From positions 1,301,870 through 1,365,869 of the forward strand of contig NZ_WELG01000001.1 in the NCBI RefSeq assembly GCF_009184425.1: a stretch of DNA of 64,000 nucleotides. Reading direction: 5' to 3'. The notes beneath the pieces were generated by a model. That model had not been told where the DNA came from. It saw nothing but the letters and a program-made list of their open reading frames with translations, and did no database searches. Below, one piece after another: positions 52,428 to 61,797 of the stretch (the first letter of the stretch is position 1; the number at the start of each line of letters is the position of its first letter). A program made the translations under genes and the position numbers. This DNA comes from Flagellimonas olearia. Its GTDB lineage: Bacteria; Bacteroidota; Bacteroidia; Flavobacteriales; Flavobacteriaceae.

Positions 52428-54461
52428 ATGAAAAAACTGCTCAGCACTTTCATTCTCTTGGTCGCTTTTATCCCTTTGGGATATACCCAAGTACAGTCCA
52501 ATTTGGAACTCTTGGACATCTTCAACATGGAGTACGTTTCGGACCCGCAGATTTCCCCTGATGGCTCCAAAGTCATTTATGTACGGAATTTTAAGGACGT
52601 CATGACCGACAGAAACCTATCCAATCTTTGGATCGTGAATTTTGACGGTTCCAACAACCGTCCCTTGACCACGGGAAACCACAATGATTTTGCACCCAAA
52701 TGGTCCCATGACGGCACAAAAATCACCTTCAAATCCAATATGGCCGATGAAAAGATGAAGCTCTACCTCATGTGGTTGGATACCAAGGAAACCTTGGCCT
52801 TGACCAACACACCACAAGCTCCGGGGCAGGTTTCTTGGTCGCACAACGACCGGTATGTGGCCTTCAATATGTTTGTGCCCAAGGAAAATAAATCCATCAT
52901 CAAGATGCCGGCCAAACCGGAAGGCGCCAAATGGAACGACCCACCCAAATACATAGATCAAATGAACTATCGCGGAGATGGCCAAGGATATATAAAAGGT
53001 GGAAATATGCAATTGTTCACCCTACCCATTTCCGGGGGAACGCCCAAGCAGCTTACCTTTACCGATTTTGACCACGGAGGTCCTATTTGGTCCAAAAATG
53101 ACAGTCATCTTTATTTTAGCGCCAATTTCCACAAGGATGAAGAGTTTGAGGCCCTGGATAGCGAAATTTACCAAATCAGCGTAGGCTCCGGTGAAACCAA
53201 AGCCCTCACCGACCGTAATGGTCCAGATGGTAATCCCGTGCTTTCCCCTGACGGTTCCAAAATTGCCTATTTGGGTTTTGATGACCGTCTTCAAGGCTAT
53301 CAACTGACCCGTCTCTATGTGATGAATGCGGATGGAAGCAATGCCCAATTGATTTCCGGGAACTTTGACAGGGATGTGGAAGATATGGTCTGGAACAGCA
53401 AGGGAGATGGTCTCTATGTTGCCTATACCGATAAGGGATTGGGGAAATTGGCGTCCATAACCTTATCCGGAAAAGTTACCGATATGGTGACAGGCTTGGG
53501 CGGACTGTCCTTGGGCAGACCTTACAATGCAGCCAGCTTTTCGGGTTCATCCAACAACAAATTTGCCTACACCTTGGGCACAACGGACCACCCTTCAGAT
53601 TTGGCGGTTGTGGATGCCAAAGGGAACAGCAAACGTTTGACTGCGCTCAATGATGACTTATTTTCGTTCAAAAATTTGGGCAAGGTAGAAGAATTATGGT
53701 GGGAGTCTTCCTATGACCAACGGAAAATACAGGGCTGGGTAGTTACCCCTCCCAATTTTGACCCGTCCAAAAAATACCCCTTGATCCTGGAAATCCATGG
53801 AGGTCCCTTTACCAGCTACGGTTTTGTGTATTCTGCGGAAATCCAAGCCTATGCAGCGGCCGGTTATGTGGTGCTCTATACCAACCCTAGGGGTAGTACC
53901 AGCTACGGGGAGGAATTTGGCAACCTGATCCATCATGACTATCCCAACCATGATTATGACGACCTCATGTCTGGCGTGGATGCCTTGTTGGCCAAAGGTT
54001 TTGTGGATCAAGACAACCTTTTTGTCACTGGAGGAAGTGGCGGTGGGGTACTCACAGCCTGGATTGTGGGCAAGACAGACCGTTTTAAGGCAGCCGTAGT
54101 GGCCAAACCGGTTATCAATTGGTACAGTTTTGTTCTTTATGCCGATGGCGTACAGTTCTTCTCCAAATATTGGTTCGGAAAAAAACCGTGGGAAGATCCT
54201 GAAAACTACATGAGACGTTCTCCCCTCACCTATGTGGGCAATGTAACCACACCAACCATGCTCATGACGGGTGAAGAAGATTACCGAACCCCGATAGCGG
54301 AATCCGAGCAGTTTTATGCCGCCTTGAAATTACAGAATGTGGAAACTGCGATGGTGCGAATTCCTGGAGCTTCGCATGGCATTGCCAATAAGCCGAGTAA
54401 CTTAATCGCCAAAATAGCCAGTGTGTTGGCTTGGTTTGAGAAGTATAAGGATAATGAATAA
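52428..54461 (+). CDS. S9 family prolyl-oligopeptidase-type peptidase, secreted
   Basis: 677 residues. A signal peptide (MKKLLSTFILLVAFIPLGYT) precedes a beta-propeller with WD40-like/TolB-like repeats (DPQISPDGSKVIYVRN, APKWSHDGTKITFKSN, PVLSPDGSKIAYLGF) and a C-terminal alpha/beta-hydrolase. The triad is Ser537 (VTGGSGGGVL), Asp618 (GEEDYRTP) and His650 (GASHGIAN). It should cleave peptides in the periplasm. It is a single gene, ending in front of a shared terminator. Confidence 0.93.
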   Translation: MKKLLSTFILLVAFIPLGYTQVQSNLELLDIFNMEYVSDPQISPDGSKVIYVRNFKDVMTDRNLSNLWIVNFDGSNNRPLTTGNHNDFAPKWSHDGTKITFKSNMADEKMKLYLMWLDTKETLALTNTPQAPGQVSWSHNDRYVAFNMFVPKENKSIIKMPAKPEGAKWNDPPKYIDQMNYRGDGQGYIKGGNMQLFTLPISGGTPKQLTFTDFDHGGPIWSKNDSHLYFSANFHKDEEFEALDSEIYQISVGSGETKALTDRNGPDGNPVLSPDGSKIAYLGFDDRLQGYQLTRLYVMNADGSNAQLISGNFDRDVEDMVWNSKGDGLYVAYTDKGLGKLASITLSGKVTDMVTGLGGLSLGRPYNAASFSGSSNNKFAYTLGTTDHPSDLAVVDAKGNSKRLTALNDDLFSFKNLGKVEELWWESSYDQRKIQGWVVTPPNFDPSKKYPLILEIHGGPFTSYGFVYSAEIQAYAAAGYVVLYTNPRGSTSYGEEFGNLIHHDYPNHDYDDLMSGVDALLAKGFVDQDNLFVTGGSGGGVLTAWIVGKTDRFKAAVVAKPVINWYSFVLYADGVQFFSKYWFGKKPWEDPENYMRRSPLTYVGNVTTPTMLMTGEEDYRTPIAESEQFYAALKLQNVETAMVRIPGASHGIANKPSNLIAKIASVLAWFEKYKDNE

Positions 54462-54505
54462 TCTAGCCCGAATCAGTTAGGTTACCCAAGAGTATAATTA
54501 ATTAA

Positions 54506-54535
54506 AACCCCCATTTACAAATGTAAATGGGGGTT
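54506..54535. terminator. Shared terminator between the S9 peptidase and the efflux operon
   Basis: AACCCCCATTTAC and GTAAATGGGGGTT form a perfect 13-base stem with a 4-base loop. On the minus strand it is followed by TTTTAATTAATT; the plus-strand tail is poorer (CGCTTTG). It lies between convergent genes. Confidence 0.85.
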
Positions 54536-54592
54536 CGCTTTGAGAAACCAATAGCGCATTACGTAGGCACAACAACTATTGATTTGGGGTTT

Positions 54593-56023
54593 TTAATTCC
54601 AGCCACCCCCCAAGGCACGATACATATGTACCTGGGCCAGCATCTGGTCCTTTTTGGTCTCCACCAGCTCCATCTTGGACTCCAAGGCTTCGCGCTGCGC
54701 CAACAATACCTCTATATATTCCACCCGTGCGGATTGGAAAAGGCGTGTAGACAACTCAATGGATTCCGTGAGGGCCTGTACTTGACCGTCTTTTAATTCA
54801 TAACTCTTTTTCAGGTTGTCGATGTTGGACAACTGATTGGCCACTTCGATGTAGGCATTCAAAATGGCCTTTTCGTATTCAAAAACCGCTTGCAACTGTC
54901 GGTCCGTGGCGTTCTTATACTCCGCTTTTATGGCATTTCGGTTGATCAAGGGAGCTACCATATCGCCCATGACCGAATACAACACGGATTCTGGGGTGGT
55001 GGTAAGGTATTTGGTGTTGAACGCCTGCAATCCCAAGCCGGCCTTGATGGTAAACTGGGGATAGAAATTAGCCTTGGCCGCTTTGGTGTCCAACTTGGCA
55101 GCTGCCAACTCAAACTCCGCCCGTCGTACATCAGGCCTATTCTGCAACAATTGTGATGGAATCCCGGCATAAATGCTATCAATGGAGGTATCGATAAAGT
55201 TGTCAGACTCCCTTTGAATATGTTGCGGAGTTCGTCCCAACAAGAAATTGAGTTTATTCTCCGTTTCCACGATTTCTTGCTGGATCTCGTACTTATGGCT
55301 TTGATTTTTCAGCACCTCTGCCTGAAAACGACGAACTCCCAGCTCGGTGGCCCTTGCAGCCTGCTTTTGGAGCTTAACCATTTTTAGGGCATTCTGCTGA
55401 ATCTCGAGGTTCTGCTGAATGATGGCCAACGCATTGTCCAACGCCATCAGCTCATAGTACGAATCGGCAATTTCCGAAACCAACTGGGTTACCATAAAAT
55501 TCTTGCCCTCCACACTGGACAGGTATTCAAACACGGCTGCCTTTTTCTCATTGCGCAGCTTCTTCCACACATCCAGTTCCCATGTGGCAAAAGCACCGAC
55601 CTTATAATCCGTCAAAGGTTCTGGGAACTCCTCCCCTTCCTTGACCTCAAGGTTTTTCTCAACGGCACCATTTCGGGTATATTCGCCCACTTTTTCCACT
55701 TCGGCTCCTGCCAAAAGGTTCACAAAGGGCAAATACTCCCCTTTTTTGGCCTGAATTCCGTTCTTGGCCATATCCACCTGCTGGAAAATAATATTCAACT
55801 CTTGGTTGTTCACCAAGGCCGTATCAATCAAGGCCACAAGGTTGGGGTCTTTAAAGAACTCCTTCCATTGTACCGCTCCTGTATTCACGGTATCTGTGGA
55901 TTGGCTTTGATATTGCTCGGGCACTGTCCTGTTTTCATCCCGGATTTCACGGGTGGGCACACAGGCGTAAAAGGCCGCTGCTGCCAGCACAGCGACCCCG
56001 TATAATTTCCTATTCCGTATCAT
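54593..56023 (-). CDS. Outer-membrane efflux lipoprotein (NodT/TolC-like)
   Basis: 476 residues from MIRNRKLYGVAVLAAAAF, with lipoprotein Cys21 (FYACVPTREI). The repeated helical hairpins of the OEP family are visible (LVNNQELNIIFQQVDMAKNG in the first half; LLQNRPDVRRAEFELAAAKLD and VANQLSNIDNLKKSYELK in the second). It forms the outer-membrane duct of the RND pump. Its start overlaps the end of the permease gene by 14 bases, and it is the last gene of the operon. Confidence 0.93.
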   Translation of the reverse strand: MIRNRKLYGVAVLAAAAFYACVPTREIRDENRTVPEQYQSQSTDTVNTGAVQWKEFFKDPNLVALIDTALVNNQELNIIFQQVDMAKNGIQAKKGEYLPFVNLLAGAEVEKVGEYTRNGAVEKNLEVKEGEEFPEPLTDYKVGAFATWELDVWKKLRNEKKAAVFEYLSSVEGKNFMVTQLVSEIADSYYELMALDNALAIIQQNLEIQQNALKMVKLQKQAARATELGVRRFQAEVLKNQSHKYEIQQEIVETENKLNFLLGRTPQHIQRESDNFIDTSIDSIYAGIPSQLLQNRPDVRRAEFELAAAKLDTKAAKANFYPQFTIKAGLGLQAFNTKYLTTTPESVLYSVMGDMVAPLINRNAIKAEYKNATDRQLQAVFEYEKAILNAYIEVANQLSNIDNLKKSYELKDGQVQALTESIELSTRLFQSARVEYIEVLLAQREALESKMELVETKKDQMLAQVHMYRALGGGWN

Positions 56024-59000
56024 TGTCTCCTTTTTTCTTGTTGTTACCATTTCTTGTCGCCATCTTTTTCAATAGCTTATTGATTTCACGGAGTCTGGCC
56101 CTAACCTTGCTCTCTCCCTCACTGGTCCTGAACAATTCTTCAGAAATAGGTTCATGATGTTCGTCCTTGATAAGACTCTTACCTTCCGCCATTTTGGCAA
56201 AAAGGTAGTACAGTCCTGGAATCAACAATACGCCGAACAAGGTTCCAATGAGCATTCCACCCAAGGCGGAACCACCAATGGTCCGGTTTCCAATGGCTCC
56301 TGCCCCAGTGGCCACTACCAACGGGATCAAACCTGCAATAAAGGCAAAAGAGGTCATCAAAATGGGTCGGAACCGTTGTTTGGAACCTTCAATCGCCGCA
56401 GCAAGGATCGTAGCTCCCTGACGGTGCTTCTGCACGGCAAATTCCACAATCAATACGGCATTTTTACCCAACAGTCCCACCAGCATGATCATCCCGATCT
56501 GGGCATACACATCATTGGACAGCCCCATGACCTTGAGCAATAAGAATGAACCAAACACCCCAACAGGCAGGGAAAGTATCACCGCCAAGGGCAGTAAGAA
56601 GCTTTCATACTGGGCGGCCAAAACCAAATACACGAATATCAATACCACGATAAAAATGTAGATGGATTCATTACCACGCTGTGCCTCATCATAGGAAAGA
56701 CCTTCCCAGGCAATATCATAGCCCCGAGGGAGGGTCTGCTCCGCCACTTCCTGAATGGCCTTGATGGCATCCCCACTGGTATACCCCGCTGCCGGTAATC
56801 CACGAATGGCCGCAGAATTGTAGAGGTTGTATCGGGTAATCTCGTTGGGGCCCAGCTTTTTTTCCATGGTCATAAAAGCCGAGTAAGGAACCATTTCCCC
56901 TTCTTCATTTTTGACATAGAATTTCTCCAAATCCGAAGGCATGCCCCGATACTCCGGCGCCGCTTGGGTATATACCTTAAAGAAACGCCCAAAGCGGATA
57001 AAGCCTTGCTCATAGGTACTCCCGATCAGGATATTGAGATTTTCCATCGCTTTTCCAATGGAAACACCCTTTTGCATGGCCACTTTGTTATTGATCTTCA
57101 ACTCGTACTGAGGATAATTGGCCGCAAAGAAGGTAAACAAACCTGTCAACTCCTTGCGTTCCCGAAGGGATTCCATAAACGCATTGTTGATACGCTCAAA
57201 CTCATGGTAATCCGTACCATTGGTTTTGTCCAACAATCGCATGGAGAATCCGCCGGAGGAACCAAAGCCTGGGACGGCGGGGGGCTCAAAGTATTCAATG
57301 ACCGCCCCTAGGTCTTTGGTTTCTTCTTCCAGCTCTTCCATGATCTCGTGTACGGAATGTTCTCGTTGCGACCATGGTTTAAGGTTGATGAGACAGGTAC
57401 CGGCATTGGATCCCCGACCTTCGGTCATAATCTCATATCCAGCCAAAGAGGATACGGATTCCACTCCTTCAGTCTCTTCACAAATTTTCATAAGCTTACG
57501 AGCCACCTCATTGGTACGCTCCAAAGTTGCCCCGGGAGGCGTTTGGATAATGGCGTAGATCATCCCTTGGTCCTCATTGGGAATAAACCCTGCAGGCAAT
57601 ACCTGATTGGTAAGGAAAATACCGGCACAGAACGCCAATAAGGTCCCAAAAGTGACCACTCTTCGGTTTACGATCTTGGTCAAGAAGCCCACATATTTTC
57701 CTGTAAGCTTTTCAAACTTTCCATTGAACCAATCGATGAATCGGTTTACGGGTGATTTTCTTCTGGGCTGACCATGGGTGTTTTTCAACATCATGGCACA
57801 GAGTACCGGAGTCAGTGTCAAGGCCACAATGGCTGAAATGACAATGGAACCTGCCATGGTAATGGAAAACTGGCGATAGAATACCCCTACTGGTCCGGTC
57901 ATAAAGGAAATTGGGATAAACACCGAGGTCATTACCAAGGTAATGGCAATAATAGCGCCTCCAATTTCACCCAACACTTCATAGGAGGCTTTGTAGGGAG
58001 TAAGGTTCTCTTCGTGCATTTTCACGTGCACCGCCTCCACCACAACAATGGCGTTGTCCACCACAATACCAATGGCCAATACCAGTGCGAACAGGGTGAT
58101 CAGATTGATGGACAGACCAAAAAGCTGCATCACAAAGAAGGCACCGATAAGGGAAACAGGTACCGCAATTATCGGTATCAAGGTAGATCGCCAATCCCCC
58201 AAGAAGAGGAACACCACAATGGCCACCAGGATGAAGGCATCCCGAAGTGTGTGAAGTACCTGATCAATGGATGCATCCAAGAAGTTGGATACGTCGTAAC
58301 TGATCTTGTAATCGATGCCCGGAGGCATTTCAGCTTCCAATTCATCCAGTTTTTCCTTAACGGATTTGATCACATCGCTACCGTTACTTCCAAAGGTTTG
58401 TTTCAATACAATGGACGCTGAAGGCTTTCCATCCAAGTTGGAATAGATATCGAAGAATTCACTTCCGAGTTCCACACTGGCCACATCACCCAACTTGAGC
58501 AACTCTCCTTCTTCATTGGCTTTGATGATGATGTCCTCGTACTGCTCAGGTTCGCTGTACCGGTCTTGGTACACCAAAACATACTCCAAGGACTGCGCCT
58601 TTTTACCGGAACTTCTTCCCAAACGCCCGGGACGGGCCAAAATACTTTGGTCTTCCATGGCTTCTAGAACTTCTTCTGCTGAAATGTTGTACGCCCTCAT
58701 ACGATCTGGCTTCAACCAAACCCGCATGGCATATTTACGGCTACCCAAAATCTGCGCACTGGCAATCCCGTTGATCCGCTGGATCTCTGGAATCATCTTG
58801 GTGTAGGCATAGTTATAGAGGAACTTCTCATCATTGTTCTTGGAATCACTGTACAGGTTCACGTACATCAGCATACTGGGCTGTACCGGGGTGATGATGA
58901 CCCCTTCACGCTGTACCAACTCGGGCAAGAGGGGCATTACTTGGTCTACCCGGGTCTTTACCCGAACCACAGCTTGGTTGGGGTCGGTGCCCGGTTCAAA

Positions 59001-59279
59001 GATCACACGCAATGTACCTTCGCCCGCACTGGTGGCATCGGAAGCAATATACCGCATTCCCTGTACCCCATTGATGGAGGTTTCCAAAGGAATCAAGGTC
59101 GATTTTACCAACACATCGGCACTTGACCCCGGATAGGCAATAAAGATATTGACCGTGGTCGGTGCAATTTGGGGAAACTGCGATATGGGCAGTTGTTTTA
59201 TGGCTAGTAGCCCCGTAAACACAATGATCACGGAGATCACTATGGCCAAAACGGGCCTATGAATAAATTTTTTGAACAT
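56010..59279 (-). CDS. RND multidrug efflux permease (HAE1/AcrB type)
   Basis: 1089 residues with 12 membrane helices and two large periplasmic loops. Proton-relay acidic residues are kept in TM4 (LAIGIVVDNAIVVVEAVH), and PNEDQGMIYAIIQTPPGATL and the N-terminal SQFPQIAPTTVNIFIAYPGS are typical. It exports drugs or hydrophobic compounds using proton flow. A Lys/Arg-rich C-terminal tail of about 50 residues is longer than in AcrB. It lies between the adaptor (24 bases upstream) and outer-membrane genes of the same operon. No TetR-type repressor is adjacent. Confidence 0.95.
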   Translation of the reverse strand: MFKKFIHRPVLAIVISVIIVFTGLLAIKQLPISQFPQIAPTTVNIFIAYPGSSADVLVKSTLIPLETSINGVQGMRYIASDATSAGEGTLRVIFEPGTDPNQAVVRVKTRVDQVMPLLPELVQREGVIITPVQPSMLMYVNLYSDSKNNDEKFLYNYAYTKMIPEIQRINGIASAQILGSRKYAMRVWLKPDRMRAYNISAEEVLEAMEDQSILARPGRLGRSSGKKAQSLEYVLVYQDRYSEPEQYEDIIIKANEEGELLKLGDVASVELGSEFFDIYSNLDGKPSASIVLKQTFGSNGSDVIKSVKEKLDELEAEMPPGIDYKISYDVSNFLDASIDQVLHTLRDAFILVAIVVFLFLGDWRSTLIPIIAVPVSLIGAFFVMQLFGLSINLITLFALVLAIGIVVDNAIVVVEAVHVKMHEENLTPYKASYEVLGEIGGAIIAITLVMTSVFIPISFMTGPVGVFYRQFSITMAGSIVISAIVALTLTPVLCAMMLKNTHGQPRRKSPVNRFIDWFNGKFEKLTGKYVGFLTKIVNRRVVTFGTLLAFCAGIFLTNQVLPAGFIPNEDQGMIYAIIQTPPGATLERTNEVARKLMKICEETEGVESVSSLAGYEIMTEGRGSNAGTCLINLKPWSQREHSVHEIMEELEEETKDLGAVIEYFEPPAVPGFGSSGGFSMRLLDKTNGTDYHEFERINNAFMESLRERKELTGLFTFFAANYPQYELKINNKVAMQKGVSIGKAMENLNILIGSTYEQGFIRFGRFFKVYTQAAPEYRGMPSDLEKFYVKNEEGEMVPYSAFMTMEKKLGPNEITRYNLYNSAAIRGLPAAGYTSGDAIKAIQEVAEQTLPRGYDIAWEGLSYDEAQRGNESIYIFIVVLIFVYLVLAAQYESFLLPLAVILSLPVGVFGSFLLLKVMGLSNDVYAQIGMIMLVGLLGKNAVLIVEFAVQKHRQGATILAAAIEGSKQRFRPILMTSFAFIAGLIPLVVATGAGAIGNRTIGGSALGGMLIGTLFGVLLIPGLYYLFAKMAEGKSLIKDEHHEPISEELFRTSEGESKVRARLREINKLLKKMATRNGNNKKKGDNDTE

Positions 59280-59303
59280 CTTATTGAAAGATTTTGGGTT
59301 CTA

Positions 59304-60386
59304 CTACTCAGTGTACAGGTCTAGCTTGGAAAGGATTTCCTCCGGCTTTTCAAAATCGTAATGGATTTTCTCACCGCTACGAACCATTCGTATGCCTTCC
59401 AACAAGACTTTGTCATTTTCCGAAATTCCGCTTTCCACCACAAAAAGATGGGGCAACTCGGCACCTACTGTAATCTCACGTTGCTGCACTTTATCCTCCT
59501 TGTCCAAAACGAAAACATACTTTTTGTCCAATACCTCAAAAGTGGCCTTCTGGGGAATGAGCATGGCATTCTGCAAGGGAACCTTCATTAAGATGCTACC
59601 GGTCTCCCCGTGACGAAGTATTCCATCGGGATTGGGGAAAGTGGCCCTAAAGGCGATGTTTCCCGTTTCGTGGTTAAATTCCCCTTCTATGGTTTCCACG
59701 ATACCGGATTGACTAAATTTCTTGTTGTTGGCCATCAAAAGGTCCACCGCTTGTTTGTTATCCTTGTTGGCGCTGGTGATATAATCCAAATATTCGGCCT
59801 CAGGAACATTGAAATAGACCCACATTTTACTGTTGTCTGATAGAGTGGTCAAGAGTTCGCCTTCATCCAGAAGGCTACCTTCCCTTGCTTCAAGGTGGTC
59901 CATGATCCCATCAAAAGGGGCGCGGACATTGGTAAAGCCCAAATGGGTTTCCGCCAGGGTCACCTCCGCTTTGGCTTTATCGTATTCCGCTTTGGCCATG
60001 GCCAATTCGTTTTCGGACACCACATTGCTGTCCGACAACAATTTGGTGTTCTGGTATTCAATTTTGGCCACTTCTGCTTCCGCCTTGGCCTTTTGAAGGT
60101 CTGCTTGATAAACGTTGGGCATGATGTGGAACATCTGCTGTCCTTTCTTTACATGCTGCCCTTCATCCACATAGATATGTTGGAGGTACCCTTTTTCAAG
60201 TGCCCTCAATTCAATATGGCGAATGGAATGAATTTGACAAACGTAGTCTTTGGTGATGGATGTGTCCATACGAATGGGACTGCTGACCAGATACTTGGTT
60301 TCGTCCTTTTTTTCATGTTTTTTGGACTCGCAGCTTGCATGGAACAGCAATACAAACATGCCAATGAAGATGGAAATTCTCCTCAT
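59304..60386 (-). CDS. RND efflux periplasmic adaptor lipoprotein (membrane fusion protein)
   Basis: 360 residues, with lipoprotein Cys19 (LLFHASCESKK). The adaptor order is visible: a lipoyl half-motif (VDEGQHVKKGQQMFHIMPN), a coiled-coil hairpin (QADLQKAKAEAEVAKIEYQN, AMAKAEYDKAKAEVTLAE), the second lipoyl half (FTNVRAPFDGIMDHLEAREG) and a beta-barrel domain (GEFNHETGNIAFRATFPNPD). It links the permease and outer-membrane protein encoded downstream and is the first gene of the operon. Confidence 0.94.
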   Translation of the reverse strand: MRRISIFIGMFVLLFHASCESKKHEKKDETKYLVSSPIRMDTSITKDYVCQIHSIRHIELRALEKGYLQHIYVDEGQHVKKGQQMFHIMPNVYQADLQKAKAEAEVAKIEYQNTKLLSDSNVVSENELAMAKAEYDKAKAEVTLAETHLGFTNVRAPFDGIMDHLEAREGSLLDEGELLTTLSDNSKMWVYFNVPEAEYLDYITSANKDNKQAVDLLMANNKKFSQSGIVETIEGEFNHETGNIAFRATFPNPDGILRHGETGSILMKVPLQNAMLIPQKATFEVLDKKYVFVLDKEDKVQQREITVGAELPHLFVVESGISENDKVLLEGIRMVRSGEKIHYDFEKPEEILSKLDLYTE

Positions 60387-60533
60387 AATGTTTACAGGTT
60401 TAAAAAATTGGTTTAATTGATTGTAGGGAAGTCCAAATCCAGTTTACCATGGACCTACCCCATTGTGTTGAAATTATTTCAAAGGATGGAAAGCGGTCTC
60501 ATATTCCACAAGACCTACTAAAAGCTAAAAATT

Positions 60534-60932
60534 CTAAATTCGGAATACTTGAAACCGTATATGCCGCTTTTGGGTTGCGGTACTGAAATTAGGTTCCAAA
60601 TGTCTTGGATTGGTCTCAAGTTGACCAAAGGTCTGCTCAGAGAGCGAGCCATTAAAAAAGGCAGTCAAATAACTGCCAAACCGAATATCAACGTTATAGG
60701 AAGCCCCGTTCTCGTCGCGTTCTTCCTGTTCCTCCACATCGGTGATCTCCACGAAAAGATTCTTCTCGGCCCCATTTAGAGGGATGGCAACGGTAGAATT
60801 ATCGATGTGTTGATAGTCAATGATACAGGCACTTTCCGAAGTGTCTTGCGCCTCTGCATAGACATGGTTCATGAATCCTCCCAAGAGAAGGATACATATG
60901 GGAACCAAATATTGCGCTAGTGCCTTTTTCAT
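60534..60932 (-). CDS. Small secreted protein of unknown function
   Basis: 132 residues with a signal peptide (about 1-28, cut near YAEAQ) and a beta-strand-rich mature part holding one Cys, an acidic TDVEEQEERDENG loop and a C-terminal QKRHIRFQVFRI. I recognise no family. It has its own good promoter and lies 147 bases upstream of the efflux operon on the same strand, so it could be expressed with it only by read-through. Confidence 0.6.
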   Translation of the reverse strand: MKKALAQYLVPICILLLGGFMNHVYAEAQDTSESACIIDYQHIDNSTVAIPLNGAEKNLFVEITDVEEQEERDENGASYNVDIRFGSYLTAFFNGSLSEQTFGQLETNPRHLEPNFSTATQKRHIRFQVFRI

Positions 60933-60940
60933 TTGGGGAA

Positions 60941-60971
60941 CAAAACTATGTCACGCAAACAACACGCACAA
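60941..60971 (-). promoter_or_regulatory. Promoter of the small secreted protein (TTG-N20-TAGTTTTG)
   Basis: On the minus strand TTG (60969-60971) and TAGTTTTG (60941-60948) are 20 bases apart. This matches the flavobacterial consensus exactly and supports the reality of the small gene. Confidence 0.7.
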
Positions 60972-61293
60972 ATAGTCATTGTTAATATTGGTTAAAATCG
61001 ATAAACCGTCTACTTTTTTTGTCAAAAATTTTGTAAACGGCCCTGAAAAATCAATTCTCCATAAGAGCTCATGATAGTATTTTCCAAAATAGCTGAAAAC
61101 CATGCAATTGTTTCCCAATACTTCAATACAAAAACTTTGAATTACCGAAATGAAAATTCAAAACGGCATGGGTAGCTCTGAACCATCATAGGGTTTTGAG
61201 TGGGCCAGCACTGGAAAACATTCTTAAACCCGCTTAAGTTTTTTGGTCTTTGGGTTGGATACCTTAGCCGTATAATCCAAAAGCAAAACACCA
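60972..61293. other. Intergenic gap without a visible gene
   Basis: This AT-rich stretch between the small secreted protein and the AhpD-like gene shows no coding frame, repeat or hairpin that I can support. Promoter elements of the AhpD-like gene must lie at its right end, but no exact TAnnTTTG box is present. Confidence 0.4.
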
Positions 61294-61734
61294 ATGGAGC
61301 AACGAATTCAAATTGACGAAACCGAACCTTTGGCCTATAAAGCCATGTTTGGTTTGGAAACATACCTAAAACAAGGAAGATTGAGCACATTGCACTATGA
61401 ACTGATCAAAATAAGGGCATCCCAACTCAATGGTTGTGCCTTTTGCATCAACATGCACACCCAAGCGGCCCTAAAAATGGGAGAAAATCCAAAAAGGTTA
61501 TTTCTCTTGGATGCTTGGTGGGACACCGATCTATTCAGTGAGGAAGAAAAAGTCATCCTAAAAATGACCGAGGAAATTACCATGGTCCATGACCAAGGAC
61601 TTACCCAAGAAACCTATGAAAAAGCCATAGCCCGATTTGATGCCCGCTATATTTCCCAGATCATTATGGCCATTGTTACCATAAATGCATGGAACCGAAT
61701 TGCCATAAGTACCCAAAAACCCTTGGAAAACTGA
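61294..61734 (+). CDS. Carboxymuconolactone decarboxylase family (AhpD-like) protein
   Basis: 146 residues. The AhpD-type active site is complete: Glu36 (YELIKIRAS), then Cys48-x2-Cys51 and His55 in NGCAFCINMHTQ. Such proteins act as alkylhydroperoxidases or thiol-disulfide reductases against peroxides in the cytoplasm. No peroxiredoxin partner is adjacent. It ends before a two-way terminator shared with carB. Confidence 0.9.
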   Translation: MEQRIQIDETEPLAYKAMFGLETYLKQGRLSTLHYELIKIRASQLNGCAFCINMHTQAALKMGENPKRLFLLDAWWDTDLFSEEEKVILKMTEEITMVHDQGLTQETYEKAIARFDARYISQIIMAIVTINAWNRIAISTQKPLEN

Positions 61735-61753
61735 GTTGATCACCCCAAACAAA

Positions 61754-61776
61754 AAAAGGCCCTAAATGGGCCTTTT
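61754..61776. terminator. Bidirectional terminator between the AhpD-like gene and carB
   Basis: AAAAGGCCC TAAAT GGGCCTTTT is a 9-base stem with a 5-base loop. On the plus strand it ends in TTTT, and on the minus strand in seven T. Both neighbouring genes end here. Confidence 0.88.
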
Positions 61777-61797
61777 ACTATACTATTCGTGAGCTAT